Shown piece after piece: positions 16,940-23,652 of a DNA stretch of 64,000 bases. Both the position numbers and the translations under genes were made by a program. Where the stretch lies: NCBI RefSeq assembly GCF_037076555.1, contig NZ_AP029023.1:558001-622000 (forward strand). Reading direction: 5' to 3'. Source of the DNA: Methylophilus sp. DW102 (lineage in GTDB: Bacteria > Pseudomonadota > Gammaproteobacteria > Burkholderiales > Methylophilaceae). The notes beneath the pieces are model-generated. The model saw only the letters and a list, made by a program, of their open reading frames with translations, was not told the origin of the DNA and ran no database searches. Within the stretch, counting starts at the first letter, position 1, and the number at the start of each line of letters is the position of its first letter.

Positions 16940-17965
16940 TTACTTGCGCGTGATCAGCATGGCATCGCCATAACTAAAAAAGCGGTAAGACTGGGCAATG
17001 GCATGCGCATAGGCCTCACGTATCAAATCGTAACCGCCAAATGCCGAGACCAGCATCATCAAAGTGCTCTTAGGCAGGTGAAAGTTGGTGATCAAACGAT
17101 CCACCAGTTTAAACTCAAATCCTGGCGTAATAAAAATATCCGTGTCGCCATGGTGCGCAAACAACTTGCCGGCATGTGCTGCGCTTTCCAGCGTGCGCAA
17201 TGAAGTGGTGCCCACGGCTGTGACCCGTTTTCCTTCAGCACGGGCTGCGAGGATGGTAGAGATGGTCTCTTCCGGCAAATGGTAAACCTCGCTATGCATA
17301 TGGTGCTCGGCGATATTGTCTACCTTCACTGGCTGAAACGTCCCCGCGCCCACATGTAGCGTCACATAACGCACATGGACGCCTTTATCCATTAGCGATT
17401 GCAACAGCATCTCGTCAAAATGCAACCCCGCTGTTGGCGCGGCCACTGCGCCCGCATGCTTGGCAAACACCGTCTGGTAGCGGCTATCGTCGGTCGCATC
17501 TGCCGCGTGCTCAATATACGGCGGCAAAGGTAATTGGCCATACTGTTCCAAAAAGTCATACCACGACTGTTCGCCAAGTAAGCGAATATGGAACATATCC
17601 TGCACCCTGCCGAGCACCTCAGCCTGCATCTCGCCAGCCAGGTGCAGCATACTCCCTGCCTTTGGGGAGCGGGATGATTTGATTTGCGCATAAGCCTCTT
17701 GAGGCGACAGCACGCGGTCTATCATCACCTCAATCTGTCCGCCAGTGGCTTTCTGGCCAAACAATCTGGCCTTGATGACTTTGGTATCGTTCAGGACCAG
17801 CACATCGCCTGCGGCAAACTGCTCGCCAATCTGCCGGAACAAATTATCCTTGATGGAACCGTCTTGCGCATTGACCTCTAGCAAGCGGCTTTCTGAACGA
17901 TTGGGTAACGGATATTGAGCAATCAGGTGGGGCGGAAGATAAAAATCGAAATCTAGAGTTCTCAT
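16940..17965 (-). CDS. queA: S-adenosylmethionine:tRNA ribosyltransferase-isomerase
   Basis: A 341-residue enzyme that transfers the ribosyl moiety of SAM to preQ1-tRNA, making epoxyqueuosine. Signatures are [24 protein letters not shown] at the N-terminus, [44 protein letters not shown] and [19 protein letters not shown]. No tgt follows; the next gene downstream on this strand is unrelated. It is divergent from tRNA-Leu. Confidence 0.97.
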   Translation of the reverse strand: MRTLDFDFYLPPHLIAQYPLPNRSESRLLEVNAQDGSIKDNLFRQIGEQFAAGDVLVLNDTKVIKARLFGQKATGGQIEVMIDRVLSPQEAYAQIKSSRSPKAGSMLHLAGEMQAEVLGRVQDMFHIRLLGEQSWYDFLEQYGQLPLPPYIEHAADATDDSRYQTVFAKHAGAVAAPTAGLHFDEMLLQSLMDKGVHVRYVTLHVGAGTFQPVKVDNIAEHHMHSEVYHLPEETISTILAARAEGKRVTAVGTTSLRTLESAAHAGKLFAHHGDTDIFITPGFEFKLVDRLITNFHLPKSTLMMLVSAFGGYDLIREAYAHAIAQSYRFFSYGDAMLITRK

Positions 17966-17987
17966 AAATGAAAATTATGGTTATAAT
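17959..17987 (+). promoter_or_regulatory. Promoter of tRNA-Leu
   Basis: A perfect TATAAT at 17982-17987 has TTCTCA 17 bases upstream. The expected start point near 17994 is 26 bases before the tRNA. It overlaps the start codon region of the divergent queA. Confidence 0.6.
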
Positions 17988-18019
17988 AGCGGTCTTTGAT
18001 GTCCTACATTATATCCCAT

Positions 18020-18104
18020 GCCGGGATGGCGGAACTGGTAGACGCACTGGACTCAAAATCCAGCGCCGCAAGGCGTGCCGGTTCGATTCCGGCTCCCGGC
18101 ACCA
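18020..18104 (+). tRNA. tRNA-Leu (anticodon CAA)
   Basis: An 85-nt tRNA with acceptor stem GCCGGGA / TCCCGGC, encoded discriminator A and CCA. The anticodon stem-loop is CTGGA-CTCAAAA-TCCAG, giving anticodon CAA. It has a long variable arm typical of class II tRNAs and the GGTTCGATTCC T-arm. Its 3' end is the insertion point of the island that follows. Confidence 0.97.
18078..18104 (+). other. Left attachment site (attL) in the tRNA-Leu 3' end
   Basis: The T-arm and acceptor end of tRNA-Leu are the usual target of P4-type integrases, and such an integrase starts 165 bases downstream. A degenerate copy of this sequence lies at 28665-28684. The boundary assignment is inference from these two facts and the flanking arm-like repeats. 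Confidence 0.7.
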
Positions 18105-18140
18105 CGTAGTTGTACAAATAAGTCCAAAGAAATCCAATTT

Positions 18141-18170
18141 AGCCCGTAAATCAATGAGTTACGGGCTTTT
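18141..18170 (+). terminator. Terminator downstream of tRNA-Leu
   Basis: The stem AGCCCGTAA / TTACGGGCT has a 9-base loop and is followed by a T-run. It lies just inside the island, in the position where the tRNA transcript would end. Confidence 0.8.
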
Positions 18171-18219
18171 TTGTGTCCAAAGTAGTCCAAAGTCGTCGTT
18201 TGACATCCACGGCTAAATA

Positions 18220-18241
18220 GGGGTAACTTAAGGGGTAACAA
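18220..18241 (+). repeat. Left arm-type tandem repeat (GGGGTAAC x2)
   Basis: Two GGGGTAAC units with a 12-base period occur at 18220 and 18232. An inverted copy, GTTACCCC, lies at 18259-18266 immediately before the integrase ATG and overlaps its AGGAG ribosome site. The same 22-base unit recurs with 2 mismatches at 28591-28612. They are probably integrase arm sites and/or autoregulatory operators. Three GTCCAAAG copies (18122, 18175, 18185) lie nearby. Confidence 0.65.
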
Positions 18242-18269
18242 ATTTTACCCGATTAGGAGTTACCCCGAA

Positions 18270-19451
18270 ATGGCTCTCTCAGACACAGCTTTACGGAACG
18301 CAAAACCAACAGAAAAGCCATACAAGCTATATGATGAGCGCGGCCTCTATCTGATCGTAAATCCCAATGGGGGTAAATGGTGGCGTTTAAAGTATCGTCT
18401 GGACGGTAAGGAGAAAACGATCTCACTAGGGACTTATCCTGAAGTTACCTTAGCTCAAGCCAGGGCTAAGCGTGATGATGCTCGTGCGCTTGTGGCGGGT
18501 AACACTGATCCAAGCCACCATCGTAGAGAAGCCAAAACCCAAGCTAAGCTCGCATCTCAGAATACCTTTGAGGCTATCGCAAATGAATGGCATGCCTTAC
18601 ACAATAAAAGTAAATCAGAACGTCACCAGCAACGCGTCAAACGCTGGTTAGAGTTTTATCTTTACCCAAGCATTGGTCGGAAGGTAGTATCAAGCATAAC
18701 CGCGCCAATGGTCCTAGAAACTACTAGTATTTTGCAGAAGCAAGGCAAGCTAGAGACGGCGCACCGAATTATTCAAACTGCCGGGCAGGTCTTTCGCTAT
18801 GCCATTCAAAAAGGACTTGCCTCCTACAATCCAGCACCAGATCTCAAAGGTGCATTGCCACCACCCGTAGTTAAGAACATGGCCGCAATAATTGAGCCTA
18901 AAGCCTTTGCAGGCGTTCTACGGAGCATTGACGGTTACACAGGAACGCTCACTGTGCAATGTGCTTTAAAGCTTGCGCCTTTGTTATTTCAGCGTATCGG
19001 CGAGTTGCGTCACATGAAATGGGCTGAGCTCGATTTTGAAAACAACGAGTGGCGCTATCTCGTGACCAAAACAAATACTCAGCACATTGTGCCTCTCTCT
19101 ACCCAAGCGATAGATATCATCAAAAAGATGCGCCCATTCTCGGGTCACGGCATGTATGTTTTTCCAGGTGGCCGTACCCATGAGCGGCCAATGAGTGAAA
19201 ACGCAATCAATGGGGCATTGCGTAACTTAGGATATGACACTCAAACTGACATCACTGGTCACGGCTTCCGTGCTGTGGCACAGACACTAGGTGAGCAGGA
19301 GTTGGGTTTAGATCCCAAACATATCGAAAGACAACTTGCACACTCAGTAGCAAACCCGCTGGGAACTGCTTATGAGCGCGCTCAGTTTTTAAAAGACCGC
19401 AAAGTTATGATGCAGCGCTGGGCTGACTATTTAGATAAATTAAAGTCATGA
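18270..19451 (+). CDS. int: Tyrosine-type site-specific integrase, P4 family
   Basis: A 393-residue recombinase. An N-terminal DUF4102-type domain (LYLIVNPNGGKWWRLKYR, KTISLGTYPEVTLAQAR) is followed by a SAM-like core-binding domain (about 98-185) and the catalytic domain. Catalytic residues read as Arg242 (QRIGELR), His331 and Arg334 (HGFR), His358 (QLAH) and Tyr368 (AYERA). It appears intact. It lies right after tRNA-Leu, its likely attachment site. The start is set by AGGAG 9 bases upstream. Confidence 0.96.
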   Translation: MALSDTALRNAKPTEKPYKLYDERGLYLIVNPNGGKWWRLKYRLDGKEKTISLGTYPEVTLAQARAKRDDARALVAGNTDPSHHRREAKTQAKLASQNTFEAIANEWHALHNKSKSERHQQRVKRWLEFYLYPSIGRKVVSSITAPMVLETTSILQKQGKLETAHRIIQTAGQVFRYAIQKGLASYNPAPDLKGALPPPVVKNMAAIIEPKAFAGVLRSIDGYTGTLTVQCALKLAPLLFQRIGELRHMKWAELDFENNEWRYLVTKTNTQHIVPLSTQAIDIIKKMRPFSGHGMYVFPGGRTHERPMSENAINGALRNLGYDTQTDITGHGFRAVAQTLGEQELGLDPKHIERQLAHSVANPLGTAYERAQFLKDRKVMMQRWADYLDKLKS

Positions 19452-19490
19452 CTGACTTGTCGTAAAGATTAAACGGGCATTAATCAGTCA
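19449..19490 (+). other. Inverted repeat at the integrase stop codon
   Basis: TGACTGA (overlapping the integrase stop) and TCAGTCA pair across 28 bases. The T-rich tail is weak, so it may be a poor terminator or a protein-binding site. Confidence 0.3.
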
Positions 19491-19556
19491 ATAATTTTAT
19501 GTTGGAAAGTATATTGTTTTTATCCAAAAGTATATCTTGTGAACGGTTTCAATCAT

Positions 19557-20117
19557 CTAAATGACACTTATACTGTCCATGGTCGTTTTTTTATTACGTT
19601 CAATTGCATAAATTTTTCGAACAAGCTTAACCATTTCACTTTCGGGTTGAAAGTCACTCAAAACTCTTATGATTTCCTCAAGTTTACTTTCATACTTATT
19701 TTGAAATTCAATCGACTTTTCAAATATCGGTCTTAGTAAGCTGTCAGACTGTTTCATACTTTTTTCAAATAGTTCTTCTTCCTCACATGTTTCTATTGAC
19801 TGATAAATGCTTTCAAGCAATTTATCGCTAGGGTCAATCTTTTTTGCTACACCAGCAATTAATTTAAGCCGGTAAGTACTAGGTGTTTTACTTTGAGGTT
19901 TTTTACTGCCGTATTGTCTAAGTAAATCCTCACTAATTTCAAATTGCGTGTGGAGTTTTATTTGTGATGCTAAGTCTTGGTAAGACATTTTTTTAAAAAT
20001 AACATGATCAAACATCAAAAGATTTAACCTGTGAATTCTCTTTTTAATGTCTGTTAACTCATTGATTTGTCGAATTTCAGCCTTTAGCTGCTTGTCTGTT
20101 TTGTAACCTTTTTTCAT
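19557..20117 (-). CDS. Island protein of unknown function, possible HTH regulator
   Basis: A 186-residue Lys/Ser/Glu-rich protein. The part around residues 44-80 (MSYQDLASQIKLH, then ISEDLLRQYGSKK) could form a helix-turn-helix, followed by helical segments rich in charged residues. No family is recognised. It is encoded opposite to, and shares a 91-base divergent promoter region with, the AlpA-like gene, the layout of a control switch. Regulatory function is inference. Confidence 0.65.
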   Translation of the reverse strand: MKKGYKTDKQLKAEIRQINELTDIKKRIHRLNLLMFDHVIFKKMSYQDLASQIKLHTQFEISEDLLRQYGSKKPQSKTPSTYRLKLIAGVAKKIDPSDKLLESIYQSIETCEEEELFEKSMKQSDSLLRPIFEKSIEFQNKYESKLEEIIRVLSDFQPESEMVKLVRKIYAIERNKKTTMDSISVI

Positions 20118-20208
20118 CAGTTTTTTAAAACTCCATTCATAACCTAGTTACGGAAATACTTTTGCTTGTTTAGTACAGTTTCCTCATGAATTTTTTAAAG
20201 GAGATTTT

Positions 20209-20421
20209 ATGTACGAAAACTTAGAATTTTTTACCGTCAGGCAAATTACCAAACCCCACGGGATCCTACCAATCTCTCGGTCCGGATGGTGGGCTGGGGT
20301 TCAGGCTGGTAAGTTTCCTCAGCCTCAACGTGGAACTTTACTTGGTCCGAGAGTAACTGTTTGGCGGAAGAAAGATATATACAAGCTTCTTACAGATATT
20401 GACTCTAAGTTTGAGGACTGA
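20209..20421 (+). CDS. AlpA-type transcriptional regulator/excisionase-like protein
   Basis: A 70-residue winged-helix protein of the AlpA/MerR-like class. Key parts are FTVRQITKPHG, ISRSGWWAGVQAGKFPQP (recognition helix region) and LGPRVTVWRKKDIYKLL. AlpA proteins in P4-like islands activate integrase expression or act as excisionase. AAAGGAG is 6 bases before the ATG. It is separated from the MobV-like gene by 2 bases, so they are coupled. Confidence 0.88.
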   Translation: MYENLEFFTVRQITKPHGILPISRSGWWAGVQAGKFPQPQRGTLLGPRVTVWRKKDIYKLLTDIDSKFED

Positions 20422-20423
20422 TT

Positions 20424-21125
20424 ATGAACAAAGACTCGCAATTTTACTTTGGTGTAACTAAGATTAAGAATATGAATAATCTTAAGACAGCACTTCTTCA
20501 TAATCTTAGACTGCTTAAGCCAAGAGATAATATTGATCAAAAGTTGTCAGGACTAAACTATCAGCTGGGCGAAGAGAGGACGCTAGATTTAGCACTCATT
20601 TATTTTAAATTTCTTAAAAGACAATTTCATATTCGGTTTCGTAAAAATCAAATCATCGCGGTCGAGGTCGTTGTGAGCATGCCAAACATGCAAAAAAAAT
20701 CAGACTTCGAGAGTAAGCTTTACTTTGAAGCTTGCCACGACTTTATAATTAATGATTTCCAATGCCCGGTTCTCTCTTCTGTGATTCATCAGGATGAGTC
20801 TTATCCACACGCACATTTTATTGTTATGCCCGTTCGAGATGGCAAAATGGCTGGTGCTAAGGTATTGGGTGGGCCTGTTGAATTTAATAAACGCCGCCAA
20901 CGATTCAAAGATGTAGTTTTGAGTCGTTTTTTTGACTTGCATTCTATTCCAGAGAGTAAGTCAAAACGACTGTCTGGCCGATTGCTAGCTAATATTTCAA
21001 ACGCAGATATTAAGGTTAAAGATTTATTGCCCTTAGTGAGATTCTTTATAAAAAAGAGCCCAGAGCTCTGTTTTAGCTTGCTGCCCAAAGAGTTAGGGGG
21101 CAAGAGTGCGTTTGAAAGTAGATAA
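20424..21125 (+). CDS. Minimal MobV/Pre-family relaxase-domain protein
   Basis: A 233-residue protein with the signatures of the MobV (Mob_Pre) relaxase domain: HNLR at 26-29 and the metal-binding motif HQDESYPHAH at 122-131, followed by PVRDGKMAGAKVLGG. Full MobV relaxases usually carry a long C-terminal extension; here only the catalytic-domain length remains. It could nick an origin of transfer or act in rolling-circle replication. No partner mobilisation genes are seen. The start follows directly on the AlpA-like gene. Confidence 0.75.
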   Translation: MNKDSQFYFGVTKIKNMNNLKTALLHNLRLLKPRDNIDQKLSGLNYQLGEERTLDLALIYFKFLKRQFHIRFRKNQIIAVEVVVSMPNMQKKSDFESKLYFEACHDFIINDFQCPVLSSVIHQDESYPHAHFIVMPVRDGKMAGAKVLGGPVEFNKRRQRFKDVVLSRFFDLHSIPESKSKRLSGRLLANISNADIKVKDLLPLVRFFIKKSPELCFSLLPKELGGKSAFESR

Positions 21126-21202
21126 TGACGAAGATTGTTCAGGATCCATTTAGGTTTGACCAACATAAAGAGGATTGCTTAAAAATAGCCGCCCCTGATT
21201 AA
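21125..21202 (+). CDS. Possible 25-residue coupled peptide
   Basis: An ATG overlaps the stop of the MobV-like gene (TAATG) and opens a 25-codon frame (MTKIVQDPFRFDQHKEDCLK...). The overlap suggests translational coupling, but length alone gives little support and no family is recognised. Confidence 0.2.
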   Translation: MTKIVQDPFRFDQHKEDCLKIAAPD

Positions 21203-21274
21203 ATCACGATGCTATACTTTAAAAAAATCTAACATATTAAGATACCAATACAAGTAACGCAAAACTGGGGCGGC
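21188..21274. promoter_or_regulatory. Promoter region and inverted repeat before the ParB-like gene
   Basis: GCCGCCCC (21188-21195) and GGGGCGGC (21267-21274) are perfectly complementary G/C-rich islands in an AT-rich gap. The right arm lies 3 bases before the ATG and includes the only purine-rich sequence available for ribosome binding. A -10-like TATACT is at 21213-21218. The repeat could be an operator or, if transcripts start further upstream, an RNA stem hiding the ribosome site. Confidence 0.4.
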
Positions 21275-21277
21275 GGA

Positions 21278-22711
21278 ATGGGAAGAGATGATTTCACATT
21301 ACAGTCAATGGTCAGCATTGATGATATTTTTTTAGATGAAAAAAACCCTCGTATTCGTTCTGGTAGCAACCAAAGCGACTGCATCGAAAAGGTGCTCCGC
21401 AAAGAAGATCAGATGCTAAACCTTATGGAAAGCATCGCCAAAGATGGACTCTCTACTGCGCAAATACTAGTTTCGCCTGCAGACACTTCTGGAAAATGGG
21501 TAGTTAAAGATGGTAATCGTCGTGTTACCGCACTCAAACTTCTTAATAATCCATCACTTTGCACTAACGAGGCTCTGCGCATCAAGATCGCACAAATTGT
21601 GGCGATTCATGGCAGCAATATACCCAGCAAAATTGACTGCTTGTCTTCAGACAAGCAAGCATCAATTGCGCAAGAGTTAGTGTTACGCCACTCCGGTCAG
21701 TTAAATGGGGTAGGTCAGATAGGTTGGTCGTCTTATTTGAGAACGATATATTTACTCAATAACACTCTGGCGGCTGAATACAAACGTGCAGGCCAATATT
21801 TGCTATGGTCTGAGAACCATCAGATTGAGGTTGATGATGAATTTCCAATTTCAACAGTGACACGTTTTTTTACAGCCGAAAACATTAAAACCCTCGGCTT
21901 TGAGGTGCAGGGTGATGATCTTGTGTTGACTGCACCAGTACAGGTTGCCATCATCATGGCGCGTCGTGTTGTTGACGATTTTGGTACTGGTCGGGTAAAG
22001 GTTCAAGATGTGTTTTCACCTGACCAAGCAATGGAGTACCTAAAGAAGGTTCGCTCAGACGCTGGCTGGCCTCTGCCTGCTACACCTTCTTCTGCAAGCA
22101 GTCCAAATCCAGCATCAACGCCTACATCTGCAGCGCCCACTTCAACGGCAACTAACCCTACTACGCAGACGAGTCCTACACAAACAACTCCTGCAACCAA
22201 CACATTACCTGCTGGAGCCGGTCCTACCAGCACTCCACCAGCAGCAGGCCGACCGCCAAGTAAACCGTCCTGGGACAGAAAAAAACTATTTACCACAGCC
22301 TCCCCAGCTCCGGCGGTGTTGGCTGCAAATCTGAAAGCTAAAGGTGTCCTATTCGAAATCTCTCAGATCAAAGATGTTCGAATGAGCCCATTAACTGTTG
22401 CGTTTTTATTGCGAGCACTGATAGAGCTAAGTGAACTGCATTACAGAAATGCAAATGGTTTGACGGATAAAAGAAAGCTAGCCGATAATATCTCTGCTGC
22501 TTGCGATTCTATGTTAACAACTAGCAAAATTACAAAAAGCCAATCAGACCTGGTCAAGGCATACACCGTAACAACTCAAACCGATGTGAGTATCTTCAAT
22601 ATCGATACGCTTCAGAAATATTTACACAGACCATCGCACCTGCCTTCTAGCTCAACCATCATCACATTCTGGGATGAGCTATGCCCATTTGTTCGGGCTT
22701 GCTGGTCATAA
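21278..22711 (+). CDS. ParB/Srx-like-domain protein with Pro/Thr-rich linker
   Basis: A 477-residue protein in three parts. Residues 10-100 look like a ParB/sulfiredoxin-type N-domain with MVSIDDIFLDEKNPRIR and the DGNRRVTALKLL motif (Asp78-Arg82). Residues to about 265 are alpha-helical. About 268-333 is a Pro/Thr/Ser/Ala linker. The C-terminal domain (about 335-477), with ALIELSELHYRN and the terminal YLHRPSHLPSS...FWDELCPFVRACW, I do not recognise. ParB-like domains occur in partition proteins, nucleases and phage or defence proteins. The D12 methylase gene follows after 68 bases, suggesting a functional pair. Confidence 0.78.
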   Translation: MGRDDFTLQSMVSIDDIFLDEKNPRIRSGSNQSDCIEKVLRKEDQMLNLMESIAKDGLSTAQILVSPADTSGKWVVKDGNRRVTALKLLNNPSLCTNEALRIKIAQIVAIHGSNIPSKIDCLSSDKQASIAQELVLRHSGQLNGVGQIGWSSYLRTIYLLNNTLAAEYKRAGQYLLWSENHQIEVDDEFPISTVTRFFTAENIKTLGFEVQGDDLVLTAPVQVAIIMARRVVDDFGTGRVKVQDVFSPDQAMEYLKKVRSDAGWPLPATPSSASSPNPASTPTSAAPTSTATNPTTQTSPTQTTPATNTLPAGAGPTSTPPAAGRPPSKPSWDRKKLFTTASPAPAVLAANLKAKGVLFEISQIKDVRMSPLTVAFLLRALIELSELHYRNANGLTDKRKLADNISAACDSMLTTSKITKSQSDLVKAYTVTTQTDVSIFNIDTLQKYLHRPSHLPSSSTIITFWDELCPFVRACWS

Positions 22712-22779
22712 AATAGTGATGGCCAAGACTATGCGAAATTGCTACCATGCTTCAAGTTTGATTGAGCAAAAGGTGAGTT

Positions 22780-23643
22780 ATGCGTTTTAGTACGCCACTT
22801 AGATACCCAGGTGGCAAAGGCAAGTTAACCGATTTTTTAAAACTTGTTTTTGTGCAAAATGACTTGTTAAAGGGTCACTACGTTGAGCCTTATGCGGGCG
22901 GGGCGGGCATTGCGATTAATCTGCTGCTTCATGACTATGTGTCATGCATTCACTTAAATGATCTCAATCACTTTGTGTACACTTTTTGGCGTGTCTTGCT
23001 GGACGATCCCGATGGGTTATCCAGGCTGATTAACGACACTGATGTCACAATGAGTGAGTGGCACAAACAAAAAGCAATATTCACCGATCCATCCAACCAC
23101 ACTCCTTTAGAGATCGCATTCTCTACCTTCTTTTTAAACAGAACTAACCGCTCAGGCATTATTTGGGGTGGTGTGATCGGTGGAAAGAATCAAACGGGAG
23201 ACTGGAAACTAGACGCAAGGTATAACAAGCCTGACCTCATCAGCAGAATTGAAAAAATTTCGCTACATAGTCACAATATCCGCCTTTACAATTTGGATGC
23301 GAAACAATTGATCAATGAAGTATTGCCCACGCTACCGCAAGAAACACTGGTATACCTAGACCCGCCTTATTACGTTAAAGGCAAAGGTTTATACCAAAAC
23401 CACTATATGCATGATGACCATGTGGCCATTTCGAGACTAGTCAGGGAAAACATCAAACAACCATGGATTGTTTCATATGACCATGCACCCGAAATCGTAG
23501 GAATGTATGAAGGTAGTTCAACCATTGAATATGGCATTAACTATAGTGCACAAGATAGATATAAGGGTGCCGAGGTGATGTTTTTCAGTGAGAGCCTTGT
23601 AATTCCTGATGTAAGAAATCCAGTTAACTTAAAACTCGCATGA
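22780..23643 (+). CDS. DNA adenine N6-methyltransferase, D12 (Dam) class
   Basis: A 287-residue DNA methylase. N-terminal PLRYPGGKGKL and VEPYAGGAG (residues 35-43) form the SAM site, and the catalytic motif is DPPYY at 194-198. Length fits solitary Dam-like enzymes. AAAGGTGAG precedes the ATG. No restriction endonuclease is recognisable beside it, apart from the ParB-like protein upstream. The gene ends 9 bases from the convergent PEP/MazG gene. It could protect the element or mark it epigenetically. Recognition sequence is unknown. Confidence 0.93.
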   Translation: MRFSTPLRYPGGKGKLTDFLKLVFVQNDLLKGHYVEPYAGGAGIAINLLLHDYVSCIHLNDLNHFVYTFWRVLLDDPDGLSRLINDTDVTMSEWHKQKAIFTDPSNHTPLEIAFSTFFLNRTNRSGIIWGGVIGGKNQTGDWKLDARYNKPDLISRIEKISLHSHNIRLYNLDAKQLINEVLPTLPQETLVYLDPPYYVKGKGLYQNHYMHDDHVAISRLVRENIKQPWIVSYDHAPEIVGMYEGSSTIEYGINYSAQDRYKGAEVMFFSESLVIPDVRNPVNLKLA

Positions 23644-23652
23644 AATAACTTA

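Noticed and set aside
18005..18104. Island insertion inactivating tRNA-Leu
   Set aside because: The tRNA is complete, with intact acceptor stem and CCA, so insertion preserved the gene.
22003..22296. Minus-strand Gly/Val-rich frame within the ParB-like gene
   Set aside because: It is the complement of the low-complexity Pro/Thr linker and not independently supported.
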